DNA of 64,000 bases, taken from contig NZ_BMMM01000001.1 of the NCBI RefSeq assembly GCF_014645835.1, positions 731,962 to 795,961 on the forward strand, in the 5' to 3' direction. The position numbers were made by a program, and so were the translations under genes. Positions within the stretch are counted from its first letter, which is position 1. Each line of letters opens with the position of its first letter. The DNA is from Streptomyces albiflavescens. GTDB taxonomy: Bacteria; Actinomycetota; Actinomycetes; Streptomycetales; Streptomycetaceae. Shown piece by piece: positions 54,470 through 63,589 of this stretch. Under the pieces are notes generated by a model that had not been told where the DNA came from, ran no database searches, and was given only the letters and a program-made list of their open reading frames with translations.

Positions 54470-55353
54470 TGCAGACCCTCACCCTCAACAACGGCGTCGA
54501 GATGCCCGCCCTCGGACTCGGTGTCTTCCAGACCCCGTCCGATGAGACCCAGGCCGCTGTCAAGGCCGCGCTCGACCTCGGCTACCGGCACATCGACACC
54601 GCCGCCGCCTACGGCAACGAACGCGAGGTCGGCCATGCCATCCGCGACTCCGGTGTGCCGCGCGACGAGATCTTCATCGAGACCAAAATCTGGATCAGCG
54701 ACTACGGCTACGACGAGACCCTGCACGGCTTCGAGAAGAGCGCCGCAAAGCTCGGGGTGGACCGTATCGACCTGTTGATCCTGCACCAGGCCCTGCCCTC
54801 CGAGTTCGACAAGACCCTTGCCGCCTACCGCGCCCTGGAAGAGCTCCTGGCCGACGGCAAGGTGCGAGCCATCGGCGTCAGCAACTTCATGGTCGACCAC
54901 CTGACCACGCTGCTGGACGCCACCTCCGTCGTGCCGGCGGTCAACCAGCTGGAGATCCACCCCTACTTCCAGCAGCGCGCCGTGCTCGACTTCGACGACC
55001 AGCACCACATCCTCAACCAGGCGTGGTCACCGATCGGAGGGATCACCTTCTACCCGGGCTATGGCGAGGACCGCAAGAGCGTCCTTGCGGACCCGGCCGT
55101 CACCCGCATCGCCGAGGCGCACGGCAAGAGCCCCGCCCAAGTGCTGCTGCGCTGGGGACTCCAGCAGGGCCGCTCGGTGATCCCCAAGTCCACCAAGCGC
55201 ACCCGCATCGCCGAGAACATCGACGTCTTCGACTTCGAGCTCACAGCAGACGAACTCACCGCCCTGGACACGTTGGAGACCGGTCGGCGCGGCGGCCCCG
55301 ATCCCGAGAACGTCACCCTCGCCAACTACGGACGCGCCATCCCCGAAGCCTGA
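54469..55353 (+). CDS. Aldo/keto reductase (2,5-diketogluconate reductase-like)
   Basis: 294 residues from ATG 54469, with AAAGG upstream inside the MFS gene. Tetrad: YRHIDTAAAYGNE (Asp, Tyr), FIETKIWISD (Lys), IDLLILHQALP (His). NADPH site: VIPKSTKRTRIAENIDVFDF. Other family features are IGVSNFMVDHL and VPAVNQLEIHPYFQQ. A typical AKR5-like reductase. Middle gene of the MFS-AKR-ADH operon. Confidence 0.95.
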   Translation: MQTLTLNNGVEMPALGLGVFQTPSDETQAAVKAALDLGYRHIDTAAAYGNEREVGHAIRDSGVPRDEIFIETKIWISDYGYDETLHGFEKSAAKLGVDRIDLLILHQALPSEFDKTLAAYRALEELLADGKVRAIGVSNFMVDHLTTLLDATSVVPAVNQLEIHPYFQQRAVLDFDDQHHILNQAWSPIGGITFYPGYGEDRKSVLADPAVTRIAEAHGKSPAQVLLRWGLQQGRSVIPKSTKRTRIAENIDVFDFELTADELTALDTLETGRRGGPDPENVTLANYGRAIPEA

Positions 55354-55392
55354 CCCACCCGCTCAAGCATCACCATGCACAAAGGATTCACT

Positions 55393-56460
55393 GTGCCCAC
55401 CACCGTCAAGGCGTTCGGCGCCCACGATGTGCGTCAGCCGCTCGTCCCCCTCACCATCGAGCGCCGCGACGTCGGCCCGCACGACGTCAAGCTCGACATC
55501 CTGTACTGCGGCATTTGCCACTCCGACATGAACTTCGTCGGTGGCGAGTTCGGCCCGCTGCCTACCAGCCCGCTCATTCCCGGCCACGAGATCGTCGGAC
55601 GGGTCGCCGAGACCGGATCCGCGGTCACCCGCCACCAGGTCGGCGACCTCGTCGGCATCGGCTGCATGGTCAACTCCTGCCGCGAGTGCGAGAACTGCCG
55701 AGCCGGGCAGGAGCAGTACTGCCTCAACGGCCACACCCTGGTCTTCGGCAACCCCGACCCGGCCGAGCCCGGCACCCACACCCAAGGCGGCTACTCCGAG
55801 GCGATCGTCGCACCCGAGGACTTCGTCGTCCGCGTCCCCGACAGCCTCGACCCGGCCGCCGCGGCGCCGCTGCTGTGCGCGGGCATCACCGTCTACGCGC
55901 CGCTCAAGCGCTACGGCGCCGCGCCGGGCACCAAGGTCGCGATCGGCGGCCTCGGCGGCCTTGGCCACCTCGGCGTCAAGATGGCCAAGGCCATGGGCGC
56001 CGAGGTCACCGTCCTCTCGCAGTCCGACCGTAAGCGCGAGGCCGCAGCCGCCCTCGGCGCCGACCACTACGCCGTCACCGGCGACGGGTCCGCCTTCACC
56101 GACCTGGCCAACACCTTCGACATCATCCTCAACACCGTCAGCGCACCGGTGGCGATCAAGGACTACCTCGGGATGCTGCGCCTGCACGGCACCATGGTCA
56201 GCGTCGGCGTGACCACACAGCCGATGCCGCTGGATGTCTTCCCCCTGTTGCAGAACGGCCGCGCCTACGCGGGCTCGCTGTTCGGCGGCATCGCCGAGAC
56301 GCAGGAGATGCTCGACTTCGCCGCCGAGCACGGCGTGACAGCCGAGATCGAACTGATCGGCGCCCAGGACATCAACACCGCCTACGAGCGGATCCTCGCC
56401 TCCGACGTCCGCTACCGGTTCGTCATCGACGGAGCGACCTTCGCCGAACTGAAGGCTTGA
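55393..56460 (+). CDS. Zinc-dependent alcohol dehydrogenase (CAD/YahK-like)
   Basis: 355 residues from GTG 55393, chosen because AAAGGA sits six bases upstream; ATG 55375 is in frame. Motifs: YCGICHSDMNFV (catalytic zinc Cys), GHEIVGRVAETG, GCMVNSCRECENCRAGQEQYC (structural zinc), GGLGGLGHLGVKMAKAMGAEV (NADP loop), typical of cinnamyl-alcohol-dehydrogenase-like aldehyde reductases. Last gene of the operon; a nested hairpin terminator follows. Confidence 0.95.
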   Translation: MPTTVKAFGAHDVRQPLVPLTIERRDVGPHDVKLDILYCGICHSDMNFVGGEFGPLPTSPLIPGHEIVGRVAETGSAVTRHQVGDLVGIGCMVNSCRECENCRAGQEQYCLNGHTLVFGNPDPAEPGTHTQGGYSEAIVAPEDFVVRVPDSLDPAAAAPLLCAGITVYAPLKRYGAAPGTKVAIGGLGGLGHLGVKMAKAMGAEVTVLSQSDRKREAAAALGADHYAVTGDGSAFTDLANTFDIILNTVSAPVAIKDYLGMLRLHGTMVSVGVTTQPMPLDVFPLLQNGRAYAGSLFGGIAETQEMLDFAAEHGVTAEIELIGAQDINTAYERILASDVRYRFVIDGATFAELKA

Positions 56461-56466
56461 GCCACC

Positions 56467-56508
56467 GTCCTGGGGGTGCTCTGCCCCAAGGCAGACCACC
56501 CCCAGGAC
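56467..56508 (+). terminator. Nested hairpin terminator of the MFS-AKR-ADH operon
   Basis: The outer stem GTCCTGGGGGTG (56467-56478) pairs perfectly with CACCCCCAGGAC (56497-56508). One C-C mismatch separates it from an inner stem TCTGCC/GGCAGA with a CCAA loop. It starts 7 bases after the alcohol dehydrogenase stop and is the strongest hairpin in the window. Confidence 0.9.
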
Positions 56509-56597
56509 GCCCGGCAGATGCGGCGAACGCGGACGCCGACCCCGCACCGTCCTCGGATACCCACCCCGAGGCCCGTGACCAGCCTGGACGAACGACC

Positions 56598-56969
56598 ATG
56601 ATGCACTGGAACGACGCGGACCTGGCGAAGGTCGGCGCGGCGGAAGAGCTGGACCTGGAGTCCGAGCGGGCCGACGGCACCCTGCGCGACCCCGTGACCA
56701 TGTGGGTCGTCCGCGCCGGCGACCACCTCTACGTCCGCTCGGTCAAGGGCACTGCCGGCCCCTGGTACCGGGGCACCCAGTCCCGCCACCAGGGCCGCAT
56801 CGACGCCGGCGGCGTACAGCGGAGCGTCACCTTCCGCGAGGCCGATCCTGCAGATCACGCGGCCGTGGACGCCGCCTATCGGGAGAAGTACGGCCGGTAC
56901 ACGAGCATCGTCGAGCACGTGCTGACCGACCGCGCCCGCGAGTCCACCCTCCGCCTCGAACCTCGCTGA
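56598..56969 (+). CDS. DUF2255 family protein
   Basis: 123 residues from ATG 56598 (second ATG at 56601). The DUF2255 pattern is WNDADLAKVGAAEELDLES, then DPVTMWVVRAGDHLYVRSV, GPWYRGTQSRHQGRI and DAAYREKYGRYTSIVEHVL. These resemble flavin-binding split-barrel nitroreductase-like proteins that often accompany redox genes. Function uncertain. Confidence 0.88.
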   Translation: MMHWNDADLAKVGAAEELDLESERADGTLRDPVTMWVVRAGDHLYVRSVKGTAGPWYRGTQSRHQGRIDAGGVQRSVTFREADPADHAAVDAAYREKYGRYTSIVEHVLTDRARESTLRLEPR

Positions 56970-57013
56970 CACCAGCTCCCTCCCCCACTCCCTCTATCAG
57001 AGGAGATCCGCTC

Positions 57014-57318
57014 ATGCGAGCCACCCTGATGCATGCCGCCCAAGATGTACGCGTCGAGGACGTCGCCGACCCAAAGATCCAGCAGCCGACTTCGAGGTCG
57101 CCGACGAGGCGCAGGCCGCACGGCTCGGCATGGCCGGCTCCCCGACCGTGCTCATCGACGGCGCCGACCTCTTCGCCGCGCCGGGTACAGCCGCCTCCGT
57201 CTCCTGCCGTCTGTATCGCAGCCCGGACGGGCGGACCGAGGGGGCGCCGACCGTGGACGACCTGCAGCGGGCGGTGTACGTCGCGGAGGCGGCCACGACT
57301 GCGACTGCCCGCCCATGA
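57014..57318 (+). pseudogene. Chimeric remnant: alcohol dehydrogenase N-terminus joined to a thioredoxin-like tail
   Basis: From ATG 57014, MRATLMHAAQDVRVEDVADPKI matches the start of zinc MDR dehydrogenases for about 25 residues. At about 57088 it is joined, in another frame, to ARLGMAGSPTVLIDGADLF and SCRLYRSPDGRTEGAPTVDDLQRAV. That is the C-terminal half of a small actinobacterial thioredoxin-like protein often found near merB. Neither gene is complete. The ribosome binding site AGGAGA before the ATG is intact, so a short chimeric peptide could be made. Confidence 0.65.
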
Positions 57319-57460
57319 AGGGAGGCCCGAAGCCTCCTCGCTGACTCGGGGAGACGGGCGGTTCGGCCTCTACGGAGACCGTATCGCCCGTATCGCCCGT
57401 ACCCTTCATGGTGTCTACGGCGTCACATAGCGGGCGCCAAACCACTGGAGGCAACACCAC

Positions 57461-58477
57461 GTGCTGATCGCTCAGCGTCCGTCCCTGACCGAAGAGGTCG
57501 TCGACGAGTTCCGCTCCCGGTTCGTGATCGAGCCGCTGGAACCGGGCTTCGGCTACACCCTCGGCAACTCCCTGCGCCGGACCCTCCTCTCCTCGATCCC
57601 CGGTGCGGCAGTCACATCCATCCGCATCGACGGCGTTCTGCACGAGTTCACCACCGTGCCGGGCGTCAAGGAGGACGTCACCGACCTGATCCTCAACATC
57701 AAACAGCTCGTCGTGAGCAGCGAGCAGGACGAGCCGGTCGTGATGTACCTGCGCAAGCAGGGCCCGGGCTTGGTCACCGCCGCCGACATCGCGTCGCCGG
57801 CCGGTGTCGAGGTGCACAACCCCGACCTCGTCCTCGCCACGCTCAACGGCAAGGGCAAGCTGGAGATGGAGCTGACCGTCGAGCGCGGTCGCGGCTACGT
57901 CTCCGCCGTTCAGAACAAGCAGGTCGGTCAGGAGATCGGGCGCATCCCGGTCGACTCCATCTACTCGCCGGTGCTCAAGGTCACCTACAAGGTCGAGGCG
58001 ACCCGTGTCGAGCAGCGCACCGACTTCGACAAGCTGATCGTCGACGTCGAGACCAAGCAGGCCATGCGACCGCGTGACGCCATGGCGTCGGCCGGCAAGA
58101 CCCTGGTCGAGCTGTTCGGGCTCGCCCGCGAGCTCAACATCGACGCCGAGGGCATCGACATGGGCCCGACCCCCACGGACGCCGCGCTCGCCGCCGACCT
58201 GGTACTGCCCATCGAGGACCTCGACCTCACCGTCCGGTCGTACAACTGCCTCAAGCGCGAGGGCGTCCACTCCGTGGGTGAGCTCGTCGCCCGCTCCGAG
58301 GCCGACCTCCTCGACATTCGCAACTTCGGTGCGAAGTCCATCGACGAGGTCAAGGCGAAGCTCGCCGGCATGGGCCTGGGCCTCAAGGACAGCCCGCCCG
58401 GATTCGACCCGACCGCCGCCGCACTCGGTGCGGACGACGACGCGGACGCGGGTTTCGTGGAGACGGAGCAATACTGA
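57461..58477 (+). CDS. rpoA: RNA polymerase alpha subunit, complete, outside the ribosomal-protein operon
   Basis: 338 residues from GTG 57461 with GGAGGC upstream. N-terminal dimerisation domain: [52 protein letters not shown]-terminal domain: [39 protein letters not shown] and an acidic tail [14 protein letters not shown]. It looks full length and functional, very close to Streptomyces RpoA (about 340 residues). The standard gene lies between rpsD and rplQ; here neither is present and the neighbours are broken genes. It is therefore probably a second alpha gene. Confidence 0.97.
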   Translation: MLIAQRPSLTEEVVDEFRSRFVIEPLEPGFGYTLGNSLRRTLLSSIPGAAVTSIRIDGVLHEFTTVPGVKEDVTDLILNIKQLVVSSEQDEPVVMYLRKQGPGLVTAADIASPAGVEVHNPDLVLATLNGKGKLEMELTVERGRGYVSAVQNKQVGQEIGRIPVDSIYSPVLKVTYKVEATRVEQRTDFDKLIVDVETKQAMRPRDAMASAGKTLVELFGLARELNIDAEGIDMGPTPTDAALAADLVLPIEDLDLTVRSYNCLKREGVHSVGELVARSEADLLDIRNFGAKSIDEVKAKLAGMGLGLKDSPPGFDPTAAALGADDDADAGFVETEQY

Positions 58478-58489
58478 ACGCTGCGCTGC

Positions 58490-58631
58490 GCCGGTCATAG
58501 AGACACCTCGCGTACGGGGACAGGAGAACCTCCGCGCTGTTCCCTGCCCGCTGGGCGACCTCGGCCGGATCCGCGCCCGCGCACAAAACCTGGCGAAGGC
58601 AGCCGGCGACAAAGCGGCGCAGCTCCGGCAC
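58490..58631 (-). pseudogene. C-terminal fragment of a phage-type tyrosine integrase
   Basis: The minus strand reads LCAGADPAEVAQRAGNSAEVL followed directly by LSPYARCLYDR. This matches the end of actinobacterial tyrosine recombinases (consensus LNAGVPPTEVAERAGNSVEVLLxxYAKCLDG), with the tyrosine nucleophile in SPYARC. The rest of the gene is missing and the frame runs into the antisense of rpoA. The fragment abuts the 3' end of rpoA. Confidence 0.6.
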
Positions 58632-58681
58632 TTCACGTACAACCCGCTGCTCGGCCGGCCGGCGGTCACCGGCGTCCGGCC

Positions 58682-59145
<464 letters not shown>

Positions 59146-59230
59146 ACGCGGCCGGAGTGGCGAGAGCGGGCGGTGACAGCAGCGTGGCGGCCCTGCGCGA
59201 GCGGCTCGTGGACCGGGGCCTTTGCCGGGA

Positions 59231-59861
59231 TCAGGTGTCCTGCCCGACCGTACGGGGGAACGCGCGCAGTAGGCGCAGGAAGCGGGCGCGGGCGGGGGCG
59301 GGACCGGTGAGCGCGAAACCGAGTGCGGAAGCGCGGAATGCGGTCGGCTCCATGGTGAAGTGGGGCCAGGCGGCCGCGGGGCCGGTGACGGTCACGTCCG
59401 GCGGCCGTGCGGCCAGGCCGTCCTCCAGGCGCCATCCGTCCTCGCCGCCCTCGATGACGTAGCGGCCGTCCGGCCCGAAGTCCAGCTGCCGACAGGCGTG
59501 TTCGCGGTCGTGCCCGGTGCGTGCGATGGCCTCGACGTTCGCGCGGAGCAGATGCTCGATGTGCAGCGGCTCCCCGGGGCGGGGCGGGCGCCAGGCGTGC
59601 CGCATCCCCCACCAGCTGAGCGCGTCCACCACCGGCCCAAGTTCCGCCCCCGCCTGGGTGAGTTGGTACCAAATCGCGCCGCCCGCTGACCCGCTCGGCA
59701 CGCAGCACTCCATTCTCCTCCAGCTCACGCAGCAGCCGGGTGAGGATCTTGGGGATGACGCCGCCCAGCCGGGCCATCAGATCCATGAACCGCTTGGGGC
59801 CGCCGATCGGATCGCGCACCGCTGCCAAGCAGGCGGCCGACGTCAGCACGGGACGCCACAC
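59231..59861 (-). pseudogene. HxlR-type regulator with SCP2-like domain, truncated and frameshifted
   Basis: The first frame gives a truncated winged helix: IGGPKRFMDLMARLGGVIPK and LLRELEENGVLRAERVSGR. Near 59685 the reading shifts, and a second frame continues IWYQLTQAGAELGPVVDALS and WWGMRHAW. A sterol-carrier-like domain follows (FGPDGRYVIEGGEDGWRLED, DVTVTGPAAAWPHF), ending RAFPRTVGQDT. The first recognition helices (CxxARALDLVGDRW) are missing. The intact gene would be an HxlR-like regulator of about 220 residues. Confidence 0.7.
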
Positions 59862-59932
59862 ATCCCGGTAACAATCTCACTCTCCGTGTAGGAGCCGCGC
59901 GAGCGCCGACTCGGGGATGGCACGGACGGTCC

Positions 59933-61063
59933 TCAGCCGGACCCGCCGCTGCGCAGCCGGTGGCGCTGGGCGAGGCGGATGACGTCGCGTGCGGTGATGA
60001 TGCCGGTGAGGCGTTGGCCGTCGATAACGAGAATGCGTACGCCGCCGCCCAGTCGGAGATTCCTGAGAGTGTCCTCCAGGAGGTCGACCGGGGCACAGGT
60101 GCTGCACTGCGACAGGGGAGTCGCCGCGTCGCGCAGCCGCAGCGTCTCCCGCTGCGCCGTGGGAATCTTCGCGAGCTGCGACAGATGAAGCAGGCCGCTG
60201 GGGCGGCCCTCGAAGTCGAGCAGCGGCAGCGCCGAGTGGCGTGTATTCAACGTCGGCCCGTCGATGAAGCTCTGCACCGTTACCCAGTCGGGGGCGGTCT
60301 CCACGGGGGTGGACATGGCGTCGGCGGCCCGCAGCCCGGCCACGGCCTCGGCCAGGGCGGCCTGCTGCCGCTCGAGGTTGGCGGCGATCAGGATGAAGAA
60401 GCCGACGAACGCCAGCCACAAACCGCCCACCGCGCCGCGCAGGAGGGAGATCAAACCGAGGGCGATCAACAGCGTGCCGAGCACCTGGCCGCTGCGGCCG
60501 GCTGCTCGTTCGGCCCGCTCCCGGTCTCCGGTGCGCCACCACACCGCGGCCTGCACCACCCGGCCGCCGTCGAGCGGTGCGGCGGGCAGGAGGTTGAACA
60601 CTCCCAGCAGGAGGTTCGTCCAGCCGAGCCACACCAGGACGGCCGCGGGCACCTTCCAGCCGAGTCCAGTGTCGAGTCCGATCCCTGCGCCGAGCGCCGC
60701 TCCGCCGACGATCAGGCTGGTGAGCGGTCCGATCACGGCCACGACGAAGGCCGCGCCGGGTGCGGGGGGCCTGCCCATCTCGGTCATGCCCCCGAGGGCC
60801 CAGAGGGTGACATCGTGGACGGGAATGCCTTTGCGCCGGGCTGTGACGGCGTGCGCGGACTCGTGAGCCAGCAGGCTCAGCAGGAGCAGCAGGGCGCCGA
60901 TGAGTCCGCCGAGTGTGTAGGCGGCCTGGGAATGTCCCGGGGCCCAGGCGGGAAGGGTCTGGCCGCCCAGGCTGTAGCCGAAGAGGAACACCAGCACGGG
61001 CACGCTCCAGTGGAGGCGCAGGGGCACCCCAAGGACTCGCCCGATCTGCGGCGCGTTGTTCAT
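59933..61063 (-). CDS. Site-2 protease (M50) with CBS domains
   Basis: 376 residues from ATG 61063. Six or so membrane helices cover about 15-230. The zinc motif HESAH (67-71) and the second metal motif NLLPAAPLDGGR identify an intramembrane metalloprotease of the M50 family. Residues 245-370 form two CBS modules (DAMSTPVETAPDWVTVQSF and LRLGGGVRILVIDGQRLTGI), which commonly sense adenine nucleotides. Substrates of such proteases are membrane anti-sigma factors or signal-peptide remnants; none is identified here. The gene stands alone. Confidence 0.93.
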   Translation of the reverse strand: MNNAPQIGRVLGVPLRLHWSVPVLVFLFGYSLGGQTLPAWAPGHSQAAYTLGGLIGALLLLLSLLAHESAHAVTARRKGIPVHDVTLWALGGMTEMGRPPAPGAAFVVAVIGPLTSLIVGGAALGAGIGLDTGLGWKVPAAVLVWLGWTNLLLGVFNLLPAAPLDGGRVVQAAVWWRTGDRERAERAAGRSGQVLGTLLIALGLISLLRGAVGGLWLAFVGFFILIAANLERQQAALAEAVAGLRAADAMSTPVETAPDWVTVQSFIDGPTLNTRHSALPLLDFEGRPSGLLHLSQLAKIPTAQRETLRLRDAATPLSQCSTCAPVDLLEDTLRNLRLGGGVRILVIDGQRLTGIITARDVIRLAQRHRLRSGGSG

Positions 61064-61726
61064 CGCTGTCTCCTGCACGACTGAGCGTGCGTCCGTCCAC
61101 GCGTGCCGGTGGGCCACGGCGCCCTCCGCGCGACCGGGCCTGCGCGGTGTCTCCTCACTTACAGTCTTGCTCCGGGGAGCCGCGTAACCGAGGACGTGGT
61201 AATCGAGGGCATAGACGAGATTTCTGCCGAGTAGGGCCGGGCGGCGACGGCCGTCGCCCAGGTTCAGGCGTCCGCCCCGATCCTGCCGAGGAGCCCCGCC
61301 GCATTGCCCAGCACTGCCCGTCACGCCCGTCGCGGAAGTGCCCGCGAAAACCGCGGCCCAGGACCCGATCGCCAACGGGTTGGCCGCCGTCGCGCAACGC
61401 GCACCTGGCCGGGCGGCGCGGCATGCTGGAAGTGACGTTGGCCAGCGCCAGGCTCTCTGCGCGCGGAGGGAAGGCGAGGCGATGAACAGGTATCCCGCGC
61501 GGTGGCCCGCTGAGCAGCGCGCGGTGATCGCGGTGTGGGTGTCCGGGGTCCAGCGGGCAGGACCATGCTGCACCGGCCGGTGCGGACAAGGCGCCCGCGT
61601 CGCCGGCCCGTGGAACCGCCCTGGCGAGGAGGCCAACGGCCAACGCGCGGCTTAGCCCCGCCCCGCTCGGGAGCCGGGCTGATGCGTCAGCCACATTCCG
61701 TGCATTTCAAGGCGGTGAGGTGCGCC
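61064..61726. other. Intergenic stretch with no recognisable gene
   Basis: Open frames occur on both strands but have no family motifs, no good ribosome binding site and uneven codon bias. One minus-strand stretch reads NLVYALDYHVLGYAAPRS, which is protein-like but not recognised. The right end carries the GAGG that precedes sufC. It may be decayed coding DNA. Confidence 0.4.
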
Positions 61727-62491
61727 ATGGCAACGTTGGAGATCCACGGCCTGCACTGTTCGGTCCAGACCGACACCGGTCCGCGCGAGATCCTGCGCGG
61801 GGTCGACCTGACCGTGCAGCAAGGTGACACTCACGCGATCATGGGGCCGAACGGATCAGGCAAGACGACCCTTGCATACGCCCTCGCCGGCCACCCCAAG
61901 TACAAGGTCACTTCCGGCACGGTCACCCTGGACGGGGAGGACGTGCTGGCGATGAAGGTCGACGAGAGAGCCCGCGCCGGGATTTTCCTAGCCATGCAGT
62001 ACCCCGTCGAGGTCCCCGGCGTCTCCGTGTCCAATTTCCTGCGCTCCGCTGCCACGGCTGTCCGCGGCGAGGCCCCTCGCTTGCGCATCTGGTTGAAAGA
62101 GGTCCGCGAGGCGATGGAGAGGCTCCAGATCGACCCGTCCTTCGCCGAGCGCAACGTCAACGAGGGCTTCTCCGGCGGGGAGAAGAAGCGCCACGAGATC
62201 CTCCAGCTGGAGTTGCTCAATCCGCGCATCGCGATCCTTGATGAGACCGACTCCGGGTTGGACATCGACGCGCTGCGCATCGTGTCCGAGGGCGTCAACC
62301 GGGTCCGCGCCACCGGGCAGACCGCCACACTGCTGATCACCCACTACACGCGCATCCTGCGCTACGTCCACCCCGACCACGTCCACGTCTTCGCCGAGGG
62401 CCGGATCATCGAATCCGGCGGCCCGGAGCTCGCGGACAAACTGGAGGAGGAGGGATACGAGGGATACGTCAAGGGCGTCGGCGACGGCTGA
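61727..62491 (+). CDS. sufC: SufC-type Fe-S assembly ATPase, stand-alone copy
   Basis: 254 residues from ATG 61727 with GAGG eight bases upstream. ABC ATPase with GPNGSGKTTLAYALAG (Walker A), the SufC-typical FLAMQYPVEVPGVSVSNFL, signature FSGGEKKRHEILQL and Walker B IAILDETDSGLDIDAL, then THYTRILRYVHPDHVHVF. SufC drives the SufBCD scaffold for Fe-S clusters and is normally encoded within suf (sufR-B-D-C-S-U). No other suf gene is nearby, so this is probably a second copy. Confidence 0.94.
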   Translation: MATLEIHGLHCSVQTDTGPREILRGVDLTVQQGDTHAIMGPNGSGKTTLAYALAGHPKYKVTSGTVTLDGEDVLAMKVDERARAGIFLAMQYPVEVPGVSVSNFLRSAATAVRGEAPRLRIWLKEVREAMERLQIDPSFAERNVNEGFSGGEKKRHEILQLELLNPRIAILDETDSGLDIDALRIVSEGVNRVRATGQTATLLITHYTRILRYVHPDHVHVFAEGRIIESGGPELADKLEEEGYEGYVKGVGDG

Positions 62492-62992
62492 CCGTCCCAC
62501 CTCATGCAGGCCGGACGTCGACTGCGTCAAGGAGGTCGTTCGGGCACCGGGACCGGGGACGCCGGGCCCTGCCGCGCCGGTCACTACGGGACCGTCGACT
62601 CACCAGTGGCGCGCGCAGGCAGAGGGGCGGGCAGTTTGCGGTGGTCCAGCTGCGGTCGAACGTCGCGGTCGTAGGTACGGCGCCGTCGTGGTACGGGTGT
62701 TGAGGTCGTATCCCGCGCCTGCGGAAATGATGACGCCGAGCTGTCTACATGATGTCCATTGGTCTGGCCGGGTGGGCGCCCATAACCGACCGGCAGGGGT
62801 GACCGGCGCAGTTTCTGCCCGTCAGGTGATGTGCATCCGCACGCCAATCCAAGTCACAGTGGGCGACCCCGGCCAGCAGCGAGCGAGCCAAGAGTGGCAG
62901 TCGGGTCCGCCCCCTGGCATTTTTGCTACAGGACCGACGGCGATGCCCCACTCCAGAAGGGAGATCGCTGTCGGTGCTCCGGGCGGCGAACG
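62492..62992. other. Intergenic stretch with no recognisable gene
   Basis: Frames on the minus strand (for example YDRDVRPQLDHRKLPAPLP, ending at 62584) look protein-like but match nothing recognised. The plus strand before 62993 contains no clear motif. It may be a decayed gene preceding the hydrogenase-type genes. Confidence 0.4.
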
Positions 62993-63583
62993 GTGAGCAG
63001 GCGTCAGAAGGTGGTACGTGAGATCACGGGGGCTTTGACCGAGTTCGCAATGCTGCGGGCCACGCTGTCCCGCTCTCAAGTGCGCCTGCACGCCGTGCAG
63101 TCGCTGCTGGTGTCCGGGCTGTCGGTAATCGTGGCCGGCGAGCGGGTCACCCGGCTGCGGCGGGACGCCCAGGTCGAAATCGCCGGATCGGGGGCGCTGG
63201 GCGTGGCGTCCGCGACGCTGCTGGCATTGGCATTGTCATTGGCGCTGGCCGGGTTCGGGTTCTTCGCGGTCGGCTCGCTCGACATCCGCAGCCGCTTCCT
63301 GCCGCACACCTCGCTCGGTCTGTCGGTGGCGATCGTGCCGGTGGCGTTCGTGCTGATGATTGTCCGCCGGGACGTGGTGTCGCAGGCGGTCACCTTCTTC
63401 TCGCTGGAGAACGGGGTGTCGCTGGCCTCGCTGGTGGTGGCCGCCGGAATTCCGATGATCATCGAAGTGGCGTTCCTGTTCGACCCGCTGGTGGCCATGG
63501 TCGTGTTCGACGTGCTGATGCGCGTACACCATCACCGCACCAAGTCCCTGTCCACCGAGTCGCTGACGCTGCTGAGGGGGTGA
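62993..63583 (+). CDS. Hydrogenase-4 component E (HyfE)-like membrane protein
   Basis: 196 residues from GTG 62993 (MSRRQKVVREITGAL); longer upstream frames lack motifs. Six membrane helices. The C-terminal half has FFSLENGVSLASLVVAAGIP followed by EVAFLFDPLVAMVVFDVLM, the NuoK-like signature of HyfE/HycD-associated subunits of formate hydrogenlyase-type complexes. Here it is followed by a broken HyfF-like gene, so a working complex from this locus is doubtful unless other genes lie beyond the window. Confidence 0.75.
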   Translation: MSRRQKVVREITGALTEFAMLRATLSRSQVRLHAVQSLLVSGLSVIVAGERVTRLRRDAQVEIAGSGALGVASATLLALALSLALAGFGFFAVGSLDIRSRFLPHTSLGLSVAIVPVAFVLMIVRRDVVSQAVTFFSLENGVSLASLVVAAGIPMIIEVAFLFDPLVAMVVFDVLMRVHHHRTKSLSTESLTLLRG

Positions 63584-63589
63584 GCGGGA

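Noticed and set aside
62584..62847. 87-codon minus-strand frame
   Set aside because: Part of it looks protein-like but there is no recognisable family, weak start context and no coupling to neighbours.
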